Source of the DNA: Sipunculus nudus | Taxonomy: Eukaryota > Annelida > Sipuncula > Golfingiida > Sipunculidae | Assembly (NCBI GenBank): GCA_026874595.1 | Contig: CM049310.1 | Coordinates: 39,747,558-39,811,557, forward strand | Direction of reading: 5' to 3' | Length of the DNA stretch: 64,000 nucleotides | Translations under genes and position numbers: made by a program | Shown here: positions 34,466-46,000 of the stretch, one piece after another | Numbering within the stretch: the stretch's first letter is position 1 | How the letters are laid out: every line of letters starts with the position of its first letter | Notes under the pieces: model-generated | Database searches by the model: none | The model's input: the letters and a program-made list of their open reading frames with translations, nothing else | What the model was told of the DNA's origin: nothing

Positions 34466-37400
34466 CTATTCCTTTAGGTTATGACACAAGCCCTGATTAA
34501 GTCACTGAAATTCAAATGCTCAATATGTATATTAATAAGGGATCTTTGATTGTGTTGGAACAGTGATTTAATGATCTCAAGATATTTTGTTTTTCAAAAT
34601 AGGATAAATGTTTAGTTTGAGATTTATAGTTTTCTGTGGATAAAATATTCTGTACGACACAAAATTGTAATGTGAATGTTATTTGCACATAATACTCTAA
34701 TCATTTTAGAAAATAAGTACTCTACATGCACACAGTTTATAAAAGTCTGAACTAATGGTTACCCAATATCAGAGATTCTTTATAATATTATGCTCTTTAA
34801 CAGTAGTCAATTTGTTCTTCATATTAAATATGAGTGAAAGCCAGACTAGGACAACACAAAAAAAAGACATCTATGTGTATTGTCAGACACAAACAGTTCA
34901 TGAAAGCTGACACATATGTGAAAGTTGGGCCTTAGCAAATTCAGTGAAAATGATATGCATGTGTAAAGTTAGGCCAGAGCAGTTTTGAAATGAAGTGCCA
35001 AGAAATATTACTGTTTTGAAGTACAGTGTAAGAGACCATGTGTCTATTAAGACCACCCTTGAGTGAACCTAAAGCATTTACCCCAATATAACTGACCAGC
35101 CTAATAAGACCACCTGTGAATTCAGACCACTTTGGGTCAGCCCCAGAGGTGGTCCTATTACATTGGCCTTGTGTATCTATCATATTAACAAGTACCAGCA
35201 AGCGATATAACATGGTTTACAGCTTCTTAAACAGTAGGGGATTGTTGTTAAGGTAAATTGAACACTATTTAAGCCAATATCAACACAAATAGCGATTCAA
35301 GCACCTGTGCACTGTTTATAAAATGGTGAATACTGGTACATGCTAATACAATTTTCCAGCATGTTCAGTTTGACAGATTGTAAGAGAAATTAATACCTTA
35401 ATACGTATATCTTAATCTTAGTGGCTTATTAAATATAAAAAAAATTACGTTTTCATGTCCTTGTCAATTTCAGATTCAGATATTTTTATTGTTCAGTGGC
35501 TGTAACAGGCTTATTTAATATAGAAGAAAGAATGGATATTAAGTTAATTAAGACAAGCATATAAAGTGATTATGCTTAAAATTAAAACACCTGAGAACAA
35601 AACAGGACATTTTAGGCAATACATTTCTCCTAAATATTTATCTGTAGTAATAGATGTGGATATTTATTGAAACTAGCGAGTATTTAATGATCTTAACCTT
35701 ATTCTGAATTATAATTGCAGCATACTGTTTTTTTTATATTGTGACAATAGTCTGTTCAATCTGGTTTGTTACAACATTATGAAAAAAACTTTCAGAAATT
35801 TCTCCATACAATAATAAACTGACATTTTGGTTGCAGATGATCTTGTATATTTTCCTCAGAGTCGGTCGGAGAAAAATCCATTTTAATTGTCTTCATTGTA
35901 TCCATAAATATTCCAAATGCCATATCTAGAATATTTTCTTTTAATATCAAATCCGATAATTGTATTACTGATATGTGTATCAATTTGTGATGTGTTCATG
36001 TCTGTTTTCTTTATAATTACTATGACAAAAAAGACATAACATTTGCTTGGCATAAAATAATTAACTCATTGCAAGTATATCAGGTGTGATTGATAAAGCC
36101 ACTTGTTGTCCATAATGTTGACTAGGTACCAGCATATTTTGGTATATTTATGATAACATGTACATGACCTGATCCTCCGGGACATCTGGTATCGGTATTT
36201 ATTTTGTACGAGCATGTTCATACATAGAATTATGTGGAATATTGATGAATCCTAAATCAGTATACTCTGTGAGGTGTATGCCATGACTAGCAACATGGTT
36301 CAATGCAAAACCAGATCAATGCAAAATAAAATATATTTCAAACTGTGTCAGTACAGACATCAGATCACATTGAATAGCAGTCATTGTACATTTAACATGT
36401 ATATGTGGCCCGAGTGTCTATTTTTACACCACCACTGATGGATACATACATTTTATAATATTTCACTTGTATTTTCAGAAGATAAACGGTATTAATTCAC
36501 ACATATTTGACAGTTCTCTTTACTCAAGTGCAGTCATTCAGATGTATTTAACTTATTTTTTACCGTAATCAAACACTGATATATTGCTGTGCCTGGCAAA
36601 CTTAGCTCTGCAGTTACATTGAAAATTGAACATCATTGAAATAAATACTCAGAAAAATGCTGCATGTTTCCAGGGCGACGGTGAAACTTTATTGCTTTTA
36701 TATTTTCTCATGTTCACAGCAAAAAAAAAAGCAAAACATTTTTATACCCTTTCTTGACAGAGAACAATTGTTAGAATATAATTTTTCTTGTAGTCATTGG
36801 TTCCATTTATGAGATGTGATTGACAGATTTTAGGAATCAGCTTCTCAAAATGGGTCATTATCTGCAAGTATTTATGAAATATTGTGTACCTACTCGTGTG
36901 GAAGGATAAAAAGCATATAATGGCCATCTTATTCAAATGTTAAATTGTCCAGTGTGTTTATGTCTCTTTAACTATGAGTTTATGTGTTGTAGATAGTGTT
37001 TCATTGTTGTTAATTAGGAGGATACTAGTATCTGGTTACACTGTTGAAGGTTTGTGGTTCTATTGTTACACTGTTTATTGTGATGTCTGTCAAATCTCTG
37101 TTAAGATTTAAATGTCTTTTCTTTATTTGAAAGAACAGCCTTGTTAATAATCTCTGAACCATTCCTATCTTGTTGCCATTATATGCATGAATGAAAAATT
37201 TTATCAACAAAATTTGGTAGATATTTAGTATTATTTTAAAGGTTGAATTCATGATAACAGTAATTGAGTAATTAGTTCATAATAAATCTTGGCCTTGGCC
37301 AAATCTTGTTTTGGGTTTTACAGTGGATCATATGTAAACATTTTGAAACTACTTGACTCTAGTTGATACTTGCATTTTTGTAGAAATAAATGGTTAGTAG

Positions 37401-37582
37401 ATTTGATCTATTTTGTGTTTTAGTTATATTAGGAACATGAAGCTTGGGATAATTATTTCGCCTTCTCCCCCCCCCCCCCCCTGTCATGAAACTACTCTGG
37501 ACCCTGACATAAAAGGTTTTGGTAATTGTGACATACAAAAGCACAAATGGTTTCATTGGAACTTCTACCCCCTCTCCATTTT
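34466..37582. other. RABEPK 3' UTR and intergenic region
   Basis: The proximal part should be RABEPK 3' UTR. AATAAA hexamers occur near 36315 and 36641, but a cleavage site cannot be chosen. A run of 15 C lies at 37467-37481. No other gene is supported. Confidence 0.4.
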
Positions 37583-37848
37583 TTAGCTCAGCTGACTGTA
37601 AGTCAACTGAGGTATAGGGACGGTGCTTTGTCCGTCGTCCGTCTGGCCGTCCGTTAGCAGGGCACAAATCGTAACTGCTGGCCCTAGAAACTTATAAGTG
37701 AACATCCAGGGATGTCAATAAAAAATATCTTCTTGGAAACCTGAAATTAGGTCACTGCGACCTATATTCTCCGAGCTATGGGGCTTGAAAGTACCCCCCA
37801 GAATAATCAAAAATTTGATACAAAACCTCCAATATCTAGATCTTGATA

Positions 37849-39185
37849 TTTGTATCCCCAGACAAAGTCGGGATACTATGGTTTCACAACGGTCCCGCCG
37901 CCGCCTCCGAAAAACCTTGTGAGCGGGATAACTAAAAAAATATTTCACTGATCTTTTTCAAACTTTACAATTGTATAGATATAGGTAAGGGGATGAAGCC
38001 TATTTAAAATGGGGTCATGACCTATGCTAGGAGAGTGACCTTGACCTTGAATAGGTCCATTTTTGCTGAAAATAACACAAATTCTTAAATATCTCAAGTA
38101 AGCTTGCATGGACTGGTCTAAAAATCAAGGTGACCGAAGATCTTGGATAGCCTTGTGATATACCGGAAACTGGTGGCACCACCTATTATCCTTTTCTTGT
38201 TTTTACGCCTTTTAATACCCCCATAATTGCCACTTGACAGTACTGTAAGCATTATAAGTCAAAAACTAATGGACAGATTTCTTTCATATTATGCACATGT
38301 AGAGAGCTGGGTTATGAGATGAGGTCTATTTACATTTGGGTCATGACCTTTACCATGAGAGTGGCCTTGACCTTTAATGTGTCCATATTTGGTGAAAATC
38401 ACACCTCTTATGATATCTCCAGTATTGATAGCCATATGGATTTCAAACGTGACTTATGTATGGCCCACCACTAAAGTAAGAACCCTATAGGTTCTAGGGT
38501 CATGAGGTCAAAGGTCAAGGTCACTGGACTCTCATCTTAAAAGATACTGTGGATGCATTTTAAGCCAAACTTTCATCCCAGGTCTTCCATCTTGAATATA
38601 TAGCTCACTTGCCAATAGTGGATGATCCATATCAATTTTGGGGTCACAAGGTCAAAGGTGAAGGTCACAGGAGCCATCTGTCCAAAAATTAGTTTCTGGA
38701 TGATAATTCCTGCTTTTATTGATGTATGGATTTCAAACTTGACTTGTATATGACCCATTGGAAAAGCAAGATCCGAATTGATTTTGGGGTCATGAGGTCA
38801 AAGGTCAAGGTCACAGGACACATCTTTAAAAAGATTGTGGATGCATTTTCAGCCAAACAATTCATCTCAGATCTTTCATCTTACACATATAGTTCACCTG
38901 CCAAGAGTGGAAGACCCGTATCAATTTTGAGGTCACAAGGTCAAAGGTGAAGGTTACAGGAGCCATCTGTCAAAAAATTAGTTTCCGCATGATAATTCCT
39001 GCTTTTATTGATGTATAGATTTCAAACTTGATTTATATATGTCCCATTGAAAAAGCAAGACCCTAATTGATTTTGGGGTCATGGAGGTCAAAGGTCAAGG
39101 TCACAGGGGCCTATTCTTAAAGAAGGGGGCCGTAAGTACTATGTCTGGGGATACTCGGGCACCTGTGGTGCCAAGAAATGTCTAG
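37849..39185 (+). mobile_element. Family B Helentron-like element nested in family C
   Basis: The 5' end TTTGTATCCCCAGACAAAG continues into TCGGGATACTATGG, forming a 5' hairpin, then CCGCCGCCGCC, closely parallel to the family A 5' end. The 3' end has GTCTGGGGATAC (39143-39154, the exact reverse complement of the 5' GTATCCCCAGAC), the stem-loop GGCAC-CTGTG-GTGCC (39158-39172) and, after 9 nt, CTAG (39182-39185) followed by T. The body has two or three of the roughly 290-bp GGTCAAAGGTCAAGGTCAC units plus a GGTGGCACCACC palindrome near 38164. No coding capacity. Confidence 0.7.
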
Positions 39186-39407
39186 TTAATGCATGGATTG
39201 TCGTGAATCTTGCCTTGAATATTGACCATGACTAGTTTCGCAGTTCCTGATTAGTGGTGGCACCACCTGTATTTTTTATATTTTAATGAATATTTTTGTA
39301 TTTTCTTTACTTTAAAATGACAACAATCATGTCAGTTTCTCAGCTGTGATTACATCTAGTGTCCAAAAACCTGGTGTGTTTACTGATCACAAGTGGATGC
39401 CCCATAG

Positions 39408-39475
39408 TAATCACCCTGTCTGTCTGTCTGTCTGTTTGTCTCTGTTTGTCTGTCAGTCCATCCATCCATCCATAC
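39408..39475. repeat. (CTGT)n and (CATC)n microsatellite
   Basis: Repeated CTGT/TTGT tetranucleotides followed by four CATC units. Confidence 0.85.
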
Positions 39476-40122
39476 AAATTTGTTTCCAGATGATAACTCG
39501 AGGTTGGATTGACATACGGATTTCAAACTTGACTTACATATGGCCCACCACTAAAGCAAGAACATATATGATTTTTTGGGTCACGAGGGCAAAGGTCAAG
39601 GTCACAGGACTCACTTATTTAAAAAGATTATGGCTGCATTTTAAGCCAAGCTTTTCATCTTAAACTTTCAATCTGGCGCATTTAGCTGACTTGCCAGTAT
39701 GGGGAGAGCATAAATGAATTTGGGGTCACAAGGTCAAAGGTCAAGGTCACTGTACCCAGTTTAGAAAGATTGTGGATGCATTTTAAGCCAAACTTTTCAT
39801 CCCAAACCTTCCATCTAGCACATATAGCTGAGCTGCCAATAGGGGAAGAACCTGATTGATTTGGGGGTCACAAAATCAAAGGTCATGGTCACAGGGGCCC
39901 ATCTGTCCACATATTTGTTTCTGGGTTGACATATTGGTTTCAATTTTGACTAACATATGACCCACCAATAATGTAAGAACCCTTTAATTTTTGGGTCCAA
40001 AGGTCAAGGTCACAGGACCCACTTCTTTAAAAAGATTGATCTATTTTTATCCAAACTTTCTGTCCCAAATCTTCCATCTTCCAGGTGTTGCTCACCTGCC
40101 AATAGTGGAAGTAACTTATAGA

Positions 40123-42595
40123 CAGACATGGGGTCTATTACAGATGTTCTATTACTATTACTATTACTTTCAATTTCTGATATTACTATTACTATTACTA
40201 TTACCACATTTTATCTTCTATTACTATTACTATTACTATTACTTGGGTATCTATTACTATTACTATTACTATTACTTAAACTGATGAGTGGATTCTAGAC
40301 CTTGTGCAGCCATGAGTGCTATAAACTAGCACTACAATCATGTTTAAATAATATTACAAGCACCTATATCATCCAGTTATAACCTACACAATTTTCTTAT
40401 ACTGTGTCTGTCATTTACAAGAAGCCTAATGATACTGGAGATCTTAATTATTTCAGCTTCTTTAATTATGCTTTTTTTTATATTTTGAAACCTCAATGAT
40501 TATTAGGATGCTTAGTCGAAATGATAAGATAATTGTATGAACTCTTGAATACATGTAATTTAAAAGCAACCCATTTTACAGGCCCTGGCATATGTAAAAT
40601 ATTGATTTATAATAATATGCATACTTGTACATTTTATATCATTTTCATATGTATTTCACATAAATTTATTTTATAGTACATACTTCCATTAAGATTTAAC
40701 CTATTTCTCATAGTTAATAAATTAAGATTTTCAGTGTAACTAAAAATTGTCTCCAAAGTAATCATAGTATTCATGATTATTGCATATTATTATTTAGTAT
40801 CAAAACTGACAATTCAGTCCTTTATGTATGTATCAGGAGAGGAATTTATGTAGGGCTGTGTCCTGTTTCCCAATCCTTATAAATATATCCAATAATAATA
40901 CTGTTTACGTCAAGATTCTGGACAGATTCTAAACTGGAGACAAAAGTACCCCATCTTCTCGGGTGTATTATTTTATCACATCTTGAGAGTGAACAGAGAG
41001 CTGGTAAACTTTACAATAATGCTAGCATGGATGGCTTTTATTCTTCAGGCATGCCCTTCTTAATTGCAGCAAAACCAGCATAGGATAATTTAGGAATATA
41101 GAGAGTGATTTAAACTTACATCAATTTTACAAAACAAATAAAATATTATATATATAACTTTCACAATAAATTTGGTATTAAACAATCATGTACTTTAAAT
41201 TTTGTACATAACAGGATCTAATTATTTGATATCAAAATTTCACATATTAAATAATAAAATATTAACAGTTACTTATATTCTCATATTATATAATCAGATA
41301 AATTAATATCGTGAAAAAAATGGTTCATTTATTTTTCAAAATATAATTAACATAATTTTAGATATTGAATGAAGGTCTGCAAAATTGGTTCTATGAAATA
41401 ACAGACAAGTATTAAAAGAATAGTTTTAAAAGAATATGTATATAAATTAACTAGATCATACATGTGCTTGCAGTATAACTTTATCTAAGTGAATTTAGTA
41501 CTGGTATGAGTTTATATAGCCGTGACAAACACGACTCAGTTAGGACCCCCTACTGAGATGTGACACAAGCCAAATTTAGAACCGCCCTGCAAGTCCACGC
41601 TCCACGCTTTATAACCGTATCTCCGCATGCAGGCAGGCAGCAGGCAGAAATCTCCGATACATGCAGAACAATATACGAATATATTGGGTTATAACGGAAT
41701 ATTTAACACACATGGTAGGTGTCATTGGAGAGATAAGAAACTTATTAAAATTTCTAGTGCGTTTATTTGAAGTGACACGATACTTGTAAGCAATGAGGCG
41801 TTGTCAAAATTGACAAAAATATTTGCATCCTCATTAACTCGATCCTCAGAGTTAGATGTCCAGGCAGTCTGGCAAGCCAGTAATCTGGCCATAATGTCAG
41901 AGGGCCGATCTAGCGCAAGAGTTTATATAGCATTGTAGGCTTCAATACTTTATGGGTAGTGAAAACACCATAAGCTTATCATGAACATTTTGGGTCTGCA
42001 ATGTATCTGGTTCCATATTATATTTTTCTGAATGTGTGTTATTGTAATCTGTATGATTAAAATGCAAAGTGGTTTGTGAAAAATAAATCAAGGTACATTT
42101 CAGAATATGCACATGGATTGATGGATTTGAGATAAGATGTACATGTCACAATAATAATACACTATTTATCTGTCTCTTAACATCAAACATGCCTCTGTTT
42201 ATCCATGGTTTACTAATCAAAAGTTCAGATTGTGCCAGATTACTTATTTGGCTGTGACCTGCTCTGTCCAGTACTCTTATGTAATTAGCACCAGTGGTCA
42301 CCAGCAGTGTGGCAGCTGACCCATGCTTGCCTCAATAGGCACATCCTGGGCAATTTAACTGGACAAGAACTGAGTCTGTTCAGCATTATTTGCTGATAAG
42401 CTTCATGATCAAGGGGCTCACAGGAAGTAATAGAAAGTAATATGTATTACTCTATTACTTTGCCTTCTTTTTCTATTACTATTACTATTACAGCTCAAAT
42501 TTTTGAGTCTATTACTATTACTATTACTATTACATGGAAAAAGCTGTAATAGTCTATTACTATTACTATTACTTATTACTATTACCCCATGTCTG
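40123..42595. mobile_element. hAT-type non-autonomous element, 2.47 kb, with perfect 8-bp target duplication
   Basis: CTTATAGA (40115-40122) is repeated exactly at 42596-42603. The element between starts CAGACATGGGGT and ends with its reverse complement, a 12-bp terminal inverted repeat with the CAG...CTG ends and 8-bp duplication typical of hAT transposons. Dense CTATTACTATTACTATTAC arrays fill both subterminal regions (40140-40280 and 42425-42587), and both read TATTAC on the plus strand, so they are direct and not mirrored. The interior is AT-rich with a GC-richer patch near 41575-41645. No transposase frame is present. It splits the family C repeat array. Confidence 0.85.
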
Positions 42596-43070
42596 CTTAT
42601 AGATTTTGGGGTCAAGGTCATGGAGGCCATCTGTCCACATATTAGTTTCCAGATGATAACACCAGTTTGGTTTGAAATATTGGTTTCAAACTTGACTTAT
42701 ATATAGCCCACAACTAAAGTGAGAACTGTTGATTCTGGGGTCATGAGATCAAAGGTCAAGGTCTCAAGACCCACTACTTTAGAAAAATTGTGGATGCATT
42801 TTAAGCCCAAACTTTTCATCTCAATCCTTCCATCATTGACATGTGGTGCATCTGCCAATAAGTTTCCTTTTTGATTTTGGGGTCACTAGGTCAAAGGTTA
42901 AGGTCACAGGGCCCATCCATTCACAAATTATTTTATTGATGATAACTCCAGTTTGGCTAGACAGGTTGGCTTCAAACTGATCACAGGACCAATATTTTGG
43001 AAATCCTCATAAACATATATCCTTATAGACAAATGCAGCTGAGTGTCAAGACCCATGGGTCCCTAGTTTT

Positions 43071-46000
43071 TCTGTTTAACATAATTAATGATCAGGCAAC
43101 AAGTCATACCTGGAATAAAGACCTAAAATAAGTATCACTTTTTAAGAATCATGGTATGATGTATTTATGTTACATTAAATATCAAAATTGTAATGAATGG
43201 AAAAAGGAATTATATTAATCACATTTTCACATGTTTCTAGGGTACGAATAAAAAAACAATAAATTGTGACCTGTGAATTAATAGAGGACTAATGCACTAT
43301 GTTCATAAGTGAAACAGAAAAAAAGTATTAATTTTAATATATACAACTTTATTTAGATACATCATTGTATGTACAATAATTAGTCAACATCAACAGGGTA
43401 TGAGAACAGTACATGATTATGCAGCCAAAACAAGGAATACACTGCAGGAAAATAATCGTGGGTCGTATAACACAGGTTTTACATCCGCTAACTCCTGCGC
43501 ATTGACAGTCACCACTACCTACAGTCACACACAATAACCCTGTATGTGATACACACAAATTACATCCAAAGATTACATCACAAATGCTGAAGATGCCCTC
43601 TATCAACTGATAATGGAACTAGGGCCGAATTAAATACAGGAATAAAATATGCTGAAATCTTACACTAGCAAGTCCCATGATCAAATGCTTAAAAACATTT
43701 GTTATACACGTGTACATGCATGAGAACCATGATTAACAGTATGGCTAAAACTGATGTGTCCATTAAAAATAATGTTTTTATATGCCTGAATTTGAGATAT
43801 AAACTATTATCATACAAGGGGTTTGGGTGAGATTTTCATGTTTATGGAGTGAAAATTTTAAGTCCTGCATGTTCGAATGACTATTTTTCAAACGGTTCAT
43901 TTTTGGCTTCTCTAGTTTTACATTTTATAGGACTTTACAGGCTTTAATTTTGTAGTCCCAGCCAAGAAAGTGTCAACTATTCACATATTTATTCAATATT
44001 GGGTTCCTGGAAGAAAAAGTTATCCTTGCACATTCCATGAATCCTGAGTATTCTGGATAGATTCAGTGTCTGCATGTGGGTTTTATGAAGATTTTAATGC
44101 ATATAAACATACATAAACATCAATATAAACATACATAAACATTGATGTTAAGCTTTGGTCTGTGCTAGATCAGAGCAGCATATTGTCCTGATGTTGATAA
44201 AGAAATAAGCTTAACAGTCATATAAATAATATAGTGGAGCTTTCCAGAATCAGGACAGGGGATAAAGAGGGATATATAGATAAAGAGTCAGATACAAAGA
44301 CCTTCCAGTCTGTAAACTCTGCCAAAGTAAACTCCATAAAAAATGCCAACATCCCATTGGTGGCACATGATAACCTGATTATTATTGTAACATTACCACA
44401 TTTGGTGATCCCCAAAGTAGTCCCTAAGCAAGATTTTTCCAACAAAAGAAAGACCCTCTGTGTACTACAAATACAGTTGTTATCTTTTGCTGACAGTATG
44501 CAGGTAAAATAAGGTGTGACATGGAAGGTGACTGATGATGATCAGCAAACTTAAACTAGTGAACCAATGCTCATGGACCGCATTTTTGAAAAAAGAAGCC
44601 GCCTTCAAGAAACTGAATCTAAATTGCATTAAACAGTTGCTGGTACAGCATATGAATACTGGCCTATACAATATACCGTGCTAGAACAACCAAAACTGCA
44701 GCGGCGAGCAGTCATCACTGATGTTGCAGGAATGTAGCACCTGATAAGGACTAAAAAATGTGTTGCTGGCACCATCTTTAGAGCCCAACTACCACTACAT
44801 TATGAGTGGTCTGTCAATGGAAATGAATTCTATCAAACAAATTTGTGAAAGTAACCAACTTGTGTGGACTTCAGTTTAAAAATATGTAATTTTTATCAGC
44901 CCAGGCTCAAGTGGTGATAAATAGTTTGTCCAGAGGACACACTTGAAAGCCTTATTACAACACCATCCTTCAATTGTCCATAGTGTTATTAGAACATTGT
45001 CATATCCTGTTACATGTATAATTTTCTGGTTGCTGAGAATTACAGAAAATTATACATGTAACAGGATATGACAGAGTATCACTGAAGAGCAAGGTATGCA
45101 ATTATATTATATTCACAAGGACAAAAAAAGTTTTCATACTGAATAAACAGGAGTAGTCATTTATAGTCCAAGGTACTGCATAAAGTAAAATTATAGTAAT
45201 TATTCATTGCGGACTTAGACTTGAAAAATGTTTAGATAACAACCTGGGACAACCTATTGAGAGAAACTGAAGTAACCTCAGACAAAGTAAAATATACAAG
45301 TAATAAATAAATAACCAATTTATAATTCTTTATATATAATCCTTACCAGGATACTGTGATATCTTGTACCAGTCAAAATATGATTATACATGGTCGTATG
45401 ACACCTCACTTCACACATATAAATTATACAATTACCTCCATATCATGACACTGGCATTTAGATATGAGTATTTAAAACAAACAGCTGTTAAAGAAAATAC
45501 CAGACACCTCATGAACTAAGTATAAACTAGACAAGAACTCACTGTCACTCACTTCAAGTATTTACTTGACATTGTCCTGTCTTTTTTCTCTTCTACTTTA
45601 GTTTTTGCAGGCAGAAAAAAATGAGGACGCTAATTTTCTAAAAACATTCACGTCATTATTCTATATATGCTTTGGTTGTTGATAAGAGGCTCTGCACGCT
45701 AACATGCATACCTATATATTAATTCACAATAGTGATACAGGGAACAAAACTATGCTCACACCGCATGCTGACCAACACATAGAAAGTGTAGACCTGTTCT
45801 CTACCTGATTTTTACTTTTTCCAAAGTTATGATGGTAATAGAGGAGTTTATATATTCTTAAAAAAAAAGAGAGCGACCTTTTCCTAATTAATCAAATAGA
45901 GAGATTAACAGCGAGACATTATCCATCCCCTGATTAAGACTAGTCAATATACGAACCATGTTTATGTGCATGAACATTGTATATGAGGTCTTAACATGGG

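Larger units (their letters stand above)
37583..43070 (+). mobile_element. Family C Helentron-like element, with nested insertions
   Basis: The 5' end TTTTAGCTCAGCTGACTG is followed at once by AAGTCAACTGAG (a 5' hairpin) and then GTCCGTCGTCCGTC. The 3' end has CAGCTGAG (an inverted copy of the 5' repeat), the perfect 12-bp palindrome GACCCATGGGTC (43050-43061) and CCTAG followed by T. The body carries tandem, roughly 290-bp units with GGTCAAAGGTCAAGGTCAC and TGGATGCATTTTAAGCC blocks. It is interrupted by the family B element (37849-39185) and the hAT-type element (40123-42595). Without the hAT insert it is about 3.0 kb. The boundary with B relies on B's own termini, so which repeat units belong to which element is uncertain. 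Confidence 0.6.

Noticed and set aside
38726-39663. Frames containing a repeated KVKVTG motif, considered as a retroelement protein
   Set aside because: The motif is the GGTCAAAGGTCAAGGTCAC repeat unit read in one frame. There is no reverse transcriptase or other domain.
40010-40284. Frames with Ser-Asn or Tyr-Tyr runs, also at 42418-42706
   Set aside because: They translate the TATTAC arrays at the ends of the hAT-type element.
43349-43606. Cys-rich 85-residue minus-strand frame
   Set aside because: No signal peptide, no recognised cysteine framework and no splice context; AT-rich surroundings suggest chance.
44234-44512. 92-residue plus-strand frame
   Set aside because: No domain, codon bias or splice signal to support it, and an antisense frame of similar length exists.
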